A stretch of DNA of 64,000 bases, from positions 1,426,001-1,490,000 of the forward strand of contig NZ_CP125854.1 of the NCBI RefSeq assembly GCF_030169785.1, read 5' to 3'. This stretch comes from Bdellovibrio sp. 22V. Its GTDB lineage: Bacteria; Bdellovibrionota; Bdellovibrionia; Bdellovibrionales; Bdellovibrionaceae. A program made the position numbers and the translations under genes. Of the stretch, positions 35,233-43,889 are shown piece by piece. A model generated the notes under the pieces. The model was not told where the DNA came from, did no database searches, and was given only the letters and a program-made list of their open reading frames with translations. Position 1 is the first letter of the stretch. The number at the start of each line of letters is the position of its first letter.

Positions 35233-36123
35233 CCCTTTGAGCGCCTCACAAAGATAATAATCCAACCAACGAATACTTCCCAACGGTGTTGGTTTTCTTG
35301 CGATGTAACCTAAATGGCCGCCGCGTTTTTCAATATGCACACTGGTGAATTTTGAAAAAGGTGCTGAAAGATAATTGTGCACGGAAACAAACGGATCGTC
35401 TTCCGCCGTCAACGCATAAGTGGGCACATCAATTTGCGGCAAATAATGAATGGACGAGCAAGAAGCATAATAGTCTTCCCGGCTTTTGAAACCGCCAGCT
35501 GGTGCCGTGTAAATCTCGTCCATGTCCCACACCGTCGCCCAAGGCGGAACCTTGTAAGGCTCGTCGATCAAACCGAGTTTGTATTTCTCGTTGATATTCT
35601 TTCTAAGGCGCGTAACGAAGCGAATATCATAGATGCGATTAAATCCCGTTTTTAAAAGTTTCGATCCCGCTTTAAGACTAAGAGGAGCATTCACGGTGAT
35701 AGCGCCGTCTGGTTTGTGCTTCCCGCGAAAACCTCCCAAAAGGCACAACAAAATATTGCCGCTCATGGAGTAGCCGATAGAAATCTGTTTCTTCTGTGGA
35801 AACATCGCCCGCAAATGCGCAAGCACGACAGAGACATCTTCCGCTCGGCCCGAATGATAAGGGTGTTTCGCGTGATGCAGTAATGCGAATAATGCGAACA
35901 ACGGCAATAACGGAAATAACGGAAATAACGGCATTCGTGGAACTTCCACAACCGAAGCTCCGACTGTCACTGTAACTGTGACAACGACGGAAACTACGGC
36001 AGGCACGATCACAACGTCGACAACAGAACAGCCGACTGTAACTACGACAGAGACGACGGAAGGTTCCACGTCAGTGACAACTTCTACGTCTACGTCGACT
36101 TCAACAGCGACTGCGACTTCCAC
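35212..36123 (-). CDS. YheT-like alpha/beta hydrolase, 5'-truncated by a sequence junction
   Basis: The authentic part (to about 35880) matches the C-terminal two thirds of the YheT/COG0429 hydrolases: YHSGRAEDVSVVLAHLR, nucleophile GYSMSGN, acid TAEDDPFV, and histidine RGGHLGYIA. The first 100 or so residues of that family are absent. The frame continues upstream for about 80 codons of Val-rich text that is simply the antisense of a Thr-rich gene on the other strand. So the catalytic triad survives but the N-terminal fold and the promoter are gone. I treat it as a broken gene. Confidence 0.7.
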   Translation of the reverse strand: MEVAVAVEVDVDVEVVTDVEPSVVSVVVTVGCSVVDVVIVPAVVSVVVTVTVTVGASVVEVPRMPLFPLFPLLPLFALFALLHHAKHPYHSGRAEDVSVVLAHLRAMFPQKKQISIGYSMSGNILLCLLGGFRGKHKPDGAITVNAPLSLKAGSKLLKTGFNRIYDIRFVTRLRKNINEKYKLGLIDEPYKVPPWATVWDMDEIYTAPAGGFKSREDYYASCSSIHYLPQIDVPTYALTAEDDPFVSVHNYLSAPFSKFTSVHIEKRGGHLGYIARKPTPLGSIRWLDYYLCEALKGLENTLR

Positions 36124-37939
36124 TACGGGAGGCTTTGAAGAGGAAGAAGAAAACGAGTTGAAAGCGAAGTTAAAACCTCTGTTCCATCTCAGCTTCGACT
36201 ACGGTTCTTACATCGTGAACTTGACGCCTCACTTCAGAGACGTTCAGCCTAAGTCTAAATTCGTAAACTACGATTACAGACCTAGTTCAGACGCTTTGAT
36301 TTACGGCGACTATCGTGACGGTTTCCAAAAAACTGTTTACGGTTCAATCGAAGTAGGTATCGGTGCGCAAGTGAAATTCTGGTTCGATAACGCAACTGGA
36401 ATTCGTCAGAGCTTCTGGGGCTACGTCGGTGTATTGCCAATCGTAGGTAAAGACACAGAATCAGTTCGCTACGTAAGCACTTTGGAAAAAGCGCACGCTA
36501 TGGGCGGACGTTGGGAAGTTCCTAAAGACGCTTCAGACCTAGATCGTTGGGACGCTGGTGACAGCATCACTTATGTCGGTCACGGTGGTATCATCTTCTC
36601 TGCAGGTGCTGGTTTCGGTCCTGTTGGTGTTGGTGTTGCTAAACTTGCAAGCGGTACTTGGGAAACATACGTAGAGAAAGTGGATTCACAAACAGCGTAC
36701 GTGAAAATGTCACGCGGTAAGTTGAACAGCTTCTCAATGTTCACGAACGTTGCCATCCTTACTTTGAGTGTTAACGACTTCAAATATGCAGATGATGGAT
36801 TCTCGTTCTTGTTCGATCTATCGACAGAAGTAGGTCGTAAGGCTTACGAAGATATGATCCGCGGTAACGTTCTTGCTTCAGAAAATATTGCGGCACAGCC
36901 AACGAAAAATCTTGTTGAGCGCGCTCCTGTATTGAAAGTGGAAACATTCCGCTCTGTCTCTACAGGCCGTATTGTCAGCAAGTCTTTGGCGATCCCAATT
37001 ATCTGGGACAAAACATACAGCACAGGCAAAGTATATTCATTCACGACATCTGATATGCATATCGATCGCAACACGGCTCGTGTTCACTACGGTATCTACT
37101 CAGATTCTGAAGACTCTCGTTTCTGGACAAGACATAAAGAGAAAGACCTTATGTTCTATGGTGCGAAGTACTCCGTTGAAAACTGGGATACTCACTCGAC
37201 TATGGAAAGCATGTTCGGTACTTACTCCTATGCATTCAGACATGAGAAATCAAATGGTGCACGCCTTAAAAAAGGTATCATGGAGCTTGTTAGAAAAACG
37301 GGTATAGACTCTTTGATGATTGGCGTCCCTGATCGTGATCTTGGTTACACAGGTCTTGAATTCAACGTCAACTTCAGTGATGAAGGAACTATGAGATTGA
37401 TGAGTGCGGCACAAAGCATGAGTCAAGACGAGTTCATCGATAAAGCCGTGGATATGGTACAACCATACTTCAGCTCTAAAGGCGATCCGTACGACTATTG
37501 CGTCTTTGACGGTGGCGCTGGTGTCTCTGGCACTTGCGTAAACAGAACGATCAAAAATACATCCGCAGCAGCTAGCAAAATGTACTTCGCGTTGCGTTCT
37601 ATGTACAAGTACATGAATTCGAATCCGAAGGCATTCGCAGCAGCTTACGGTAAGTTCGGTGAAGGTATGGCAGAGAACCATTTCACATTCAAAGCAGCCG
37701 TGAAAATGGCGGGTCCTGGTACAACGATGGATTACCTTGTTGAAGGTACTCATACGAATATGTACTACCGTGAATGGACAGTGGGCGACAACGGACGTTG
37801 GGTGCCATCTCCAACGACGGGTCAAAAATACAAAGGTCTTCCGTTCAAACCGCAAACTCGTCACTCACGAGTACGTGGTATGATCATCGGAAACTCAGAT
37901 GCTGGCAAATTGCCGCATATGACTCCAGTGACATTCTAA
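35978..37939 (+). CDS. Large surface or exported protein with Thr-rich N-terminus, 5'-truncated
   Basis: At least 653 residues. The GTG shown is only the first possible start; the same frame is open from 35876 and reads Asn/Gly-rich repeats (NNGNNGNNG from an AATAACGGA 9-mer) and then a 70-residue Thr/Ser/Glu linker. Neither start shows a ribosome site or signal peptide, so the true 5' end is missing. The body is unrecognised: beta-rich, with acidic and aromatic residues and one Cys pair (YDYCVFDGGAG, SGTCVNRT). Codon choice (GGT, CGT, AAC, GTT) is that of a highly expressed gene, unlike its neighbours. Ends at a strong terminator. Confidence 0.7.
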   Translation: MTTTETTAGTITTSTTEQPTVTTTETTEGSTSVTTSTSTSTSTATATSTTGGFEEEEENELKAKLKPLFHLSFDYGSYIVNLTPHFRDVQPKSKFVNYDYRPSSDALIYGDYRDGFQKTVYGSIEVGIGAQVKFWFDNATGIRQSFWGYVGVLPIVGKDTESVRYVSTLEKAHAMGGRWEVPKDASDLDRWDAGDSITYVGHGGIIFSAGAGFGPVGVGVAKLASGTWETYVEKVDSQTAYVKMSRGKLNSFSMFTNVAILTLSVNDFKYADDGFSFLFDLSTEVGRKAYEDMIRGNVLASENIAAQPTKNLVERAPVLKVETFRSVSTGRIVSKSLAIPIIWDKTYSTGKVYSFTTSDMHIDRNTARVHYGIYSDSEDSRFWTRHKEKDLMFYGAKYSVENWDTHSTMESMFGTYSYAFRHEKSNGARLKKGIMELVRKTGIDSLMIGVPDRDLGYTGLEFNVNFSDEGTMRLMSAAQSMSQDEFIDKAVDMVQPYFSSKGDPYDYCVFDGGAGVSGTCVNRTIKNTSAAASKMYFALRSMYKYMNSNPKAFAAAYGKFGEGMAENHFTFKAAVKMAGPGTTMDYLVEGTHTNMYYREWTVGDNGRWVPSPTTGQKYKGLPFKPQTRHSRVRGMIIGNSDAGKLPHMTPVTF

Positions 37940-37970
37940 TAAGAGTGTTGGAAAAGACTCAGTTTACGAA

Positions 37971-38000
37971 GCCGTCGGGGGAAACCTCGGCGGCTTTTTT
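37971..38000 (+). terminator. Rho-independent terminator of the Thr-rich protein gene
   Basis: GCCGTCGGGG-GAAA-CCTCGGCGGC (10 pairs including two G-U) followed by six T. Its T-run overlaps the stop codon of the converging gene. Confidence 0.92.
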
Positions 38001-38769
38001 AATAGCCGGCGTCGATCATGTCGAGGCGCTCTTGTTCGCGCTCAAGCTGGAAAAGATATTCATCTTCGCCATTGGGATCTTTGCTATACTGTTTGAATTC
38101 TTGCAATGACTTGCGAATGCCGTCATTAAAGGACTTATCCGCAAAATTGATCTTGATATACCCTTGAGAATCATACTGTGTCGCCGGAGTGAATGTCAGG
38201 CGAGCGTCCATTTTCGGATCGTGCTTCGTCATATCCGCTTTCCACTGTGTCGATGGGACGGCCTGGCTTTCCATGGAAGGGTCGAGCGTATAGGGAATGA
38301 TCTTTCCGTTTTTTTCAACCAAGACCACCGGAGCCACATGATATTTCCATGTGATGATCTGACCCTTTTTCTTTGGATGCGGAATTTTAAGGCGCGGAGC
38401 TTTTTTCAAGTCCACCGTCGCAAAGCCTTTTAACGGAGTAATACCTTTAAGCAAAAGCAAGCGCGACATTTCATGAGCGCGCTGTTCGCAACCAGCCACG
38501 GAAAAATCGAAAGGGATTTCGTCGTTGCTTTGGAATTCCGCAAATAGTTTTTGCGCGTCTTCTTCGCTCATAACCGTGGCGCGTTTTCCCTCGAAAGTCA
38601 CCGTGCGCGCCGATGCCGGAGTCACCGATTCCGCATTACAGGGACGGCTTTCTGATTTATTCAAATGGCGAAGAGTTTTATCGAGTTGCTTCGCAAACGG
38701 CACGAGGTCATCGCCTTGCGCGAAAGAAGCGGAACTAAGAAATAAAAGAAAAACGAGCAGCCTCAGCAT
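37999..38769 (-). CDS. Secreted protein-glutaminase (glutamine deamidase)-like protein
   Basis: 256 residues with signal peptide (MLRLLVFLLFLSSASFA). The core follows the Cys-His-Asp layout of protein-glutaminase: Cys94 in AGCEQRAHEMSRLLLLKG, His144 in ITWKYHVAPVVLV, Asp163 in YTLDPSM. In the Chryseobacterium enzyme (as I recall it) the same three residues sit in very similar text and spacing. The family deamidates glutamine side chains in proteins. An N-terminal stretch of about 70 residues may be a propeptide. Single gene. Confidence 0.75.
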   Translation of the reverse strand: MLRLLVFLLFLSSASFAQGDDLVPFAKQLDKTLRHLNKSESRPCNAESVTPASARTVTFEGKRATVMSEEDAQKLFAEFQSNDEIPFDFSVAGCEQRAHEMSRLLLLKGITPLKGFATVDLKKAPRLKIPHPKKKGQIITWKYHVAPVVLVEKNGKIIPYTLDPSMESQAVPSTQWKADMTKHDPKMDARLTFTPATQYDSQGYIKINFADKSFNDGIRKSLQEFKQYSKDPNGEDEYLFQLEREQERLDMIDAGY

Positions 38770-38833
38770 TCTCTATCTTGTCGGTAAGCGAGCGCGGAAA
38801 GATTATAGAGAGGCCTGTCTCAAAAAGAGAAAA

Positions 38834-39667
38834 TCAGCCTCTTTTGCGAATTCGTTCGAGCTGCGCCAGTTTTTCGGAAAGATTATTCAGCAATTCCGCC
38901 TTTTGATTCGCATTCAAGCTCGTCAGAACTTGCACAACCAGCTTTTCCAAGCTTTGCTGGTATTGCTGATAAGCCTGCTTATACTCGGGCAGGGAATACT
39001 GTTCCGGATGGGCGGAGTAATTCTTTACAAAAAGAGCGATTTGTTCGGGCGAGCCACGCTCTTTCAAAAAAGTTTGAAAGACGTGTTCTTTGTTTTTAAG
39101 TTTTAATGCCGCAGGATAGGGTGTCTCGTTTAAATGTTTTTCGATCAGATTTTTTTGTTCGGCGGTTAAATCACCAAGAAACATCTCAAAATATTTATAG
39201 TATTTGTCGCGCAGGTTATTGCGATATTTTTGCGTATCACTTATTTTTTCGTGATCTTCTTTGGCTTTGTCCCGAAAAGCTTTGTTGAAGTGGTTCAGTT
39301 GATTGCTATCAACACTGGCCATGAAGCTGACTGCGGTCTCTGAAAAATGTCCTGTAAAGGAGGACACGTTTTTCATCACAGTATTAAAATACAACTCCAC
39401 ACGATTTTTTGTCAGAGATCCTTGCGCAACGTCGGATTTGAATTTGGAGATCTCGTCCATCCATTGCGGTAAAAGCTCATTCTTCAGGCGTTTGAAGTCC
39501 GCCTGGAGATATTTTTTAAGTTCCTTTTTTTGTTCTGATGAGATGTCGAAATAGTCGTCGACTTTTGCGGCGAGAAAAGTGTCCGCCCAATTCACCGCTA
39601 AGTCCAAGCGGGAACAAGCGGAAAAACAAAAGAGACTTGCGCAGATTAAAAAGATTGTTTTGATCAT
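38834..39667 (-). CDS. DUF6279-like lipoprotein
   Basis: 277 residues with lipobox FSAC (Cys18), otherwise entirely helical and Lys/Glu-rich. The opening LDLAVNWADTFLAAKVDDYFDISSEQKKELK is typical of the DUF6279 lipoproteins found in gamma- and delta-proteobacteria. Function unknown. Lies between two other small secreted protein genes on the same strand. Confidence 0.8.
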   Translation of the reverse strand: MIKTIFLICASLFCFSACSRLDLAVNWADTFLAAKVDDYFDISSEQKKELKKYLQADFKRLKNELLPQWMDEISKFKSDVAQGSLTKNRVELYFNTVMKNVSSFTGHFSETAVSFMASVDSNQLNHFNKAFRDKAKEDHEKISDTQKYRNNLRDKYYKYFEMFLGDLTAEQKNLIEKHLNETPYPAALKLKNKEHVFQTFLKERGSPEQIALFVKNYSAHPEQYSLPEYKQAYQQYQQSLEKLVVQVLTSLNANQKAELLNNLSEKLAQLERIRKRG

Positions 39668-39773
39668 CCGTGATTTTTTCCTTACAGTGAAGCCTACCTT
39701 TTTTCATTTTGGCGGCGGGAAAAATCACACTTTCTCAGGACGAGAGACGAGGCAGATGCGACAGGAGCTCAGC

Positions 39774-40163
39774 TTAGCGGCATTTCTCCTGATTCCATTT
39801 TTTAAGTTCAGCGGCAGAAGAGTCACTTGCATCGAACCATCGCGCTTCTTCGAATTGCCACACGAAATCCATCTTGTAAGTGTTGTAGCGATTCACATAG
39901 TGAAGTCCGTCGCAGATACCTTCAAGGCCCTTATCCGTTGTGTACCAATCTTCATGAGTTCCGGTCACTTGCGTGCGCTGTTGTTGAGCGTCTTGGCAAG
40001 TGTAAACGCAAGTCCATTTTCTCTTCGTGCCGTACCAGGTTTTTTTATAGTACTCGTATTTCTTTGAAAAAGGGTCGGCGATACAGCTGCACGCTTGAGC
40101 AGAAGTCGCGACAAATTGCAGAGCGAGAATTCCCGTGATCAAGAATAAAAATGATTTTTGCAT
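39774..40163 (-). CDS. Small secreted Cys-rich protein of unknown function
   Basis: 129 residues with signal peptide (FLFLITGILALQFVATSAQA). Mature part starts CSCIADPFSKKYEYYKK and has six cysteines plus many aromatics and Lys. No family recognised. Stand-alone. Confidence 0.7.
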   Translation of the reverse strand: MQKSFLFLITGILALQFVATSAQACSCIADPFSKKYEYYKKTWYGTKRKWTCVYTCQDAQQQRTQVTGTHEDWYTTDKGLEGICDGLHYVNRYNTYKMDFVWQFEEARWFDASDSSAAELKKWNQEKCR

Positions 40164-40307
40164 CGGCCTTGTATATCAGACGGGATCTGTTATTTCGATG
40201 GCGGAGAGATTATTCCCCATGAGGCAGGAACTATTTTCTTGAATGACTAATCTTTAAACAGCCGAAGTAAAAGGGGCCTCCATTCTAGAAACCCCTCATT
40301 AGTAAAA

Positions 40308-40814
40308 CTAAGGTTGTTTCGGCGGAAGTTTCGAACAGCGTTCGATGAGTCTTTCCATCATCTTTTGTCTTTTAATCTTCATCGTGCAGCGAAGAGCTGG
40401 CATTCTTTGTTCCGGTTTCAGAATATCGTAGAACACTTTTAATTCGAAATTCATCTTGGCAGTACCCGCTGTCATCGCCGTCGTTTTGAGATTGTTCGCA
40501 GCAGCCAGACCGATGTCTTTTGTCGATGTCGTATCAACCAAGGTGTGAACGTAGTCCATCCATGCGTTTTTCAAAGCCGCGTCTGTTGTGTTTTTTTGTT
40601 TTGCATAAGCGAACTTTGCCTCACGTAAAGCGGTTTTTTGTGCATCGTCAAGCTGCACTTGTTCGCACTCCTGAGGATGATGAGGTTTTTCCAGCGCCTC
40701 TACCAGAGTCATGGCAATTTCTTGATCTTCATCAAGGGCCAAAGCCGGGTTGGCGTTCGCAAAGGCTGGTAGGAACAAGCAAAGTCCAGCAGTGAAAGTC
40801 ATCAAGCGATTCAT
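40308..40814 (-). CDS. Small periplasmic helical protein, Spy/CpxP-like in outline
   Basis: 168 residues with signal peptide (MTFTAGLCLFLPAFANA). Mature chain is helical with LDDAQKTALREAKFAYAKQ and LKPEQRMPAL, the latter like the LTxxQ motifs of Spy/CpxP envelope chaperones. Two cysteines. The assignment is only by pattern. Start followed upstream by AGGAGG-type sequence (GGAGGCCCC). Confidence 0.55.
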   Translation of the reverse strand: MNRLMTFTAGLCLFLPAFANANPALALDEDQEIAMTLVEALEKPHHPQECEQVQLDDAQKTALREAKFAYAKQKNTTDAALKNAWMDYVHTLVDTTSTKDIGLAAANNLKTTAMTAGTAKMNFELKVFYDILKPEQRMPALRCTMKIKRQKMMERLIERCSKLPPKQP

Positions 40815-41014
40815 GGGGCCTCCTTATTGATATTTGAGAACTGAATTGAAACTAAACTTTTCCTGTTTGAGTAGAAGAATGGCCGGGAAATGTAGAGACT
40901 CAAGCGTTTCTGCAAAGACTTTGGTGGAACACATTCTAGGCTAGGAGGAATCCTCACTATTGCGTCCACTTTGTGATTCCCTACAGAATGAGAGAGAAAT
41001 CGACGGAGGAACGA

Positions 41015-41287
41015 GTGTTAACTCAGACAATTATTGAAGACAACGCGGTAAGAGACCGGTTGGCTAAAGTGCTTCAGAGTGTGATCGAAGAAATGACATC
41101 GAGCCAGGAAATCGTTGTCAGTTTCGCAACCGGGGATAAAACGACTGTGTATAAAGTGACATTGCCCCAGGAGTTCCGCGGGAAATTGATCGGATCTCAA
41201 GGTAAGAACATTACTTCGCTTCGAAATATTATTGGAGCTATGGCGGGCAACCATGGATTCCGCGCCATCATCGAGCTCGTCATCTAG
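41015..41287 (+). CDS. KH-domain RNA-binding protein, KhpA-like
   Basis: 90 residues from a GTG start with GGAGG at five bases. The core is a single type-II KH fold: residues ELVKxx are replaced here by SFATGDKTTVYKVTLPQEFRGKLIGSQGKNITSLRNIIGAMAG-type sequence, with the GxxG loop IGSQGKNI intact. Small KH proteins of this type bind RNA and affect translation or sRNA function. It is not next to rpsP or rimM. Converges with gltS with no gap. Confidence 0.85.
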   Translation: MLTQTIIEDNAVRDRLAKVLQSVIEEMTSSQEIVVSFATGDKTTVYKVTLPQEFRGKLIGSQGKNITSLRNIIGAMAGNHGFRAIIELVI

Positions 41288-42469
41288 TTATCTTAGATAA
41301 TTCAGACAAAAAGTAATCGCTGTTGCGTTGATAAAGTCAATGAAACAAGATCCGACCAAAGGAACAACTAAGAAAGCCTTTGGTGCAGGACCGTATTTTT
41401 GTGACAGGGATGACATATTGGCCATGGCATTGGCCGAAGTTCCCATCATAAATCCTACGTAACCGGAACTGATAATTGCGGCTTCATAATCCCTTCCGGT
41501 AAACCAAAAAGCAGGCCCCAAGGCAGTGATCGCGACAAGCAGCACTTGCACAATCAAGAAAACAAAAATCGGCAAAGCGGCGTTTTTAAGTTCGTCTAAA
41601 CGCAGAGACATAATTGCCATCGCGATAAAAAGAGTCAGAGCGACAGAACCAATCTCCTCAATCCAGTCGGCTTGAATTTGGAAAACAGGTTTTACGTCTT
41701 CAATATTGCGGACGACGGCCGCGATAATCATCGAGCCAATATAGATCGGCAAAGTGATTCCTTGTGCATTTATCCAAGAACTCAAAGCCGTGCCGAAACC
41801 CATAATCACTGCGAGTCCCAGAAAATGCATCAAAAGATCTTTGCCGGGAGTCGCCTTCAGCAGCAGAGGTGCTTCCTGTTGCGACACCGTTTTATGGTTG
41901 CCACTGACCAGATTTTTTTTATGCAAAAGATGAGTCGCAAGAGGCGTTCCGACCAGTCCGCCCAAAAGAATTCCACCCATCGCGGTCGTAAGACCGATGA
42001 CGGAAGCGCCGGTGACTCCAGCTTGTTCAAACAAAGGACCAAAAGCCAGAGCGGTGCCGGGACCTCCTGTCAACGACACCGCTCCAGTCAAAACACCCAT
42101 TAAAGGCGGCAAATCCATAAGTTTTGCCAAGCCGATGCCCGCGCCAATCTGCAGGAAAAGACCGACGATCGCGAGAGCCAAGAAAAACACAACGGTACGT
42201 CCGCCTTCTTTCAATAATTTGAGAGACGCCGAATAACCGATCGACGCAAAGAAGGCGATCATCAAACCTTCTTCGAGACCTTTGTTAAATTGAATCGAAA
42301 ATAAATCGTAACTTTTTAAAATCGAAAGAATGAACGCCACAATGAATCCGCCAATAACCGGGGAAGGCAGATTGTATTTATCGATAAAGTGAATCTTGCG
42401 TTTGAGGTAGCGACCAAAATAAACAACAAGAGCGGCTAAAGCGACAGTTTGCAAAGATGTGAGTGTCAT
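41288..42469 (-). CDS. gltS: Sodium/glutamate symporter GltS
   Basis: Inner-membrane Na+-coupled glutamate uptake. 393 residues, about ten spans, with the two inverted-repeat signature loops: GVLTGAVSLTGGPGTALAFGPLFE and GFMMGTSANAMANMSSL. N-terminal YFGRYLKRKIHFIDKYNLPSPVIGG is also typical. Useful to a cell that lives on prey amino acids. Same strand as the ZIP gene, 33 bases apart. Confidence 0.95.
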   Translation of the reverse strand: MTLTSLQTVALAALVVYFGRYLKRKIHFIDKYNLPSPVIGGFIVAFILSILKSYDLFSIQFNKGLEEGLMIAFFASIGYSASLKLLKEGGRTVVFFLALAIVGLFLQIGAGIGLAKLMDLPPLMGVLTGAVSLTGGPGTALAFGPLFEQAGVTGASVIGLTTAMGGILLGGLVGTPLATHLLHKKNLVSGNHKTVSQQEAPLLLKATPGKDLLMHFLGLAVIMGFGTALSSWINAQGITLPIYIGSMIIAAVVRNIEDVKPVFQIQADWIEEIGSVALTLFIAMAIMSLRLDELKNAALPIFVFLIVQVLLVAITALGPAFWFTGRDYEAAIISSGYVGFMMGTSANAMANMSSLSQKYGPAPKAFLVVPLVGSCFIDFINATAITFCLNYLR

Positions 42470-42502
42470 ACCTAAAGCCTAAACGGATTTTGGTAGTCCT
42501 GT

Positions 42503-43243
42503 CTAGGCGATAATCCAGTTCATCACCACAACGGAGAGAGCTCCCATGACAAATTCTTTTTGTAAGAGATAGCGCATTTGCGTTTCTTTGAGCTTCGCAA
42601 AAACTTCTTCTAAAGTAACGCTGATCATCGCGCCGCCGGCGAACGCAAGAATGTAAGGTAGAGATGCCGAAGTCACCGTCGCGAACAATCCACCTGCGGC
42701 ACCGCCCAAGATTTCCATGACACCTGTAAGGCACGCACCAAAGAAGGCCGTTTTGCGGGAAAGCCCAATAGAAAGAAAAGCAGCAGCCGTCGCTAAACCT
42801 TCAGGAAAGTTTTGAAAGACGATAGCGCCCACCACAGTCCAACCGTTGGCTTGAGAAATAGAGTCCGCACTTAATGCAGCTCCCGAAGCTAAACCCTCTG
42901 GGAGATTATGCAGCATCATCGCCGTGACAAAAAGCCAAGCACGACGATGCAATGACCAATCGGAAGGCGACACCTTGTGAATCAAATGACTGAGTCCGTA
43001 AATGGAAACCACGCCTAATACGAGCGCCAACGAAACTCCAGTCGCGCCATGGGCGCTTGAATAAGCGGGACCGATAAGATTAAAGGCAGCCGCGGCGAGC
43101 ATCATCCCGATAGCAAAATCGAGATTGAGGCTTCGCCAGGGATTCCACGTTTTCGTTTCCTGCTTTAGCACAGGCAGAGCACCGAGCATCGTTGAGAGCC
43201 CTGTAATACCACCTGCTAAAAGTCCCATCCACGCACTCATCAT
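42503..43243 (-). CDS. ZIP-family divalent metal transporter
   Basis: 246 residues with about eight spans. The metal path signature is present: MMLHNLPEGLASGAAL in one helix and IVFQNFPEGLATAAAFLS in the next, both His/Asn-Pro-Glu-Gly. Likely imports Zn2+ or Fe2+. It follows dps by 27 bases, so it may share the OxyR-controlled transcript; Dps stores iron, and a metal importer beside it fits. Confidence 0.93.
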   Translation of the reverse strand: MMSAWMGLLAGGITGLSTMLGALPVLKQETKTWNPWRSLNLDFAIGMMLAAAAFNLIGPAYSSAHGATGVSLALVLGVVSIYGLSHLIHKVSPSDWSLHRRAWLFVTAMMLHNLPEGLASGAALSADSISQANGWTVVGAIVFQNFPEGLATAAAFLSIGLSRKTAFFGACLTGVMEILGGAAGGLFATVTSASLPYILAFAGGAMISVTLEEVFAKLKETQMRYLLQKEFVMGALSVVVMNWIIA

Positions 43244-43270
43244 AAAGCAGTTTCCTTTCTAAAACGTCAG

Positions 43271-43774
43271 TTAAGATCTGTGGCTTCGAATCATCCAAGC
43301 TGCCTTTTCATGGAAAGTAATCAAATCTTCGTAAAGCACCACAGCACTTGTTTCTTCCGCTTCTTCCGCGGCTTCCAAACGGGATCGCAAAGCAATCGCG
43401 ATATTCGTATGATCTTGACTCAAAGTCTCGATCATCTGATTCGCGCTGAATTTTTCCGGAGCTTCCTGAATTGATGAAAGTTCTTTAAATTCTTTAAAAG
43501 ATCCCGGAGTTTTGGATTTCAAAGCCCTGACGACTTCCGCCGTTCTGTCGACAAACTCAAAAAGTTCTTTGTATTGTTCTTCAAAGAGTTTGTGCAAAGA
43601 GAAGAACAAGGGACCTTCCACGTTCCAGTGAAAGTTTTGAGTTTTTAATTGCAGAAGATATTCGTCGGCTAACGTGACTTTCAGGGTTTCGACAACATTA
43701 GCCATATCCGTTTCAGCTCGCGGCACGGATTGCAGATTGCGACTTTCTTTAGACGCATGTGTACTTTGTCTCAT
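43271..43774 (-). CDS. dps: Dps-family ferritin-like DNA-protection protein
   Basis: 167 residues forming the four-helix ferritin fold: LQLKTQNFHWNVEGPLFFSLHKLFEEQYKELFEFVDRTAEVVRALK carries the conserved dinuclear-iron ligands (His, Asp/Glu). It oxidises and stores Fe2+ with peroxide and shields DNA. A charged 20-residue tail precedes the fold. Start fixed by AGAGGAGG at five bases. An OxyR-type site lies 64-90 bases upstream. Confidence 0.95.
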   Translation of the reverse strand: MRQSTHASKESRNLQSVPRAETDMANVVETLKVTLADEYLLQLKTQNFHWNVEGPLFFSLHKLFEEQYKELFEFVDRTAEVVRALKSKTPGSFKEFKELSSIQEAPEKFSANQMIETLSQDHTNIAIALRSRLEAAEEAEETSAVVLYEDLITFHEKAAWMIRSHRS

Positions 43775-43837
43775 AAATGCCTCCTCTGACCTCTTTTAGG
43801 ATAGGGCAGGCTTTTCAGAGGGGAAAGTTCTCTTTTT

Positions 43838-43863
43838 CTATAGAAAGTATAGTGAAAATCTAT
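43838..43863 (-). promoter_or_regulatory. OxyR-type operator upstream of dps
   Basis: CTAT (43838), N7, ATAG (43849), N7, CTAT (43860): three tetranucleotide half-sites at the exact seven-base spacing of the OxyR consensus ATAG-N7-CTAT-N7-ATAG-N7-CTAT. The fourth (AGGC at 43871) does not match. It sits between oxyR and dps in the right place to activate dps. Confidence 0.8.
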
Positions 43864-43889
43864 AGATTAAAGGCGGGCATAGATGAAAA

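Noticed and set aside
35890-36130. Repetitive AAT/GGA and ACG/ACT sequence as a possible CRISPR or satellite
   Set aside because: Short codon-phased repeats within an open frame; no spacers of constant size.
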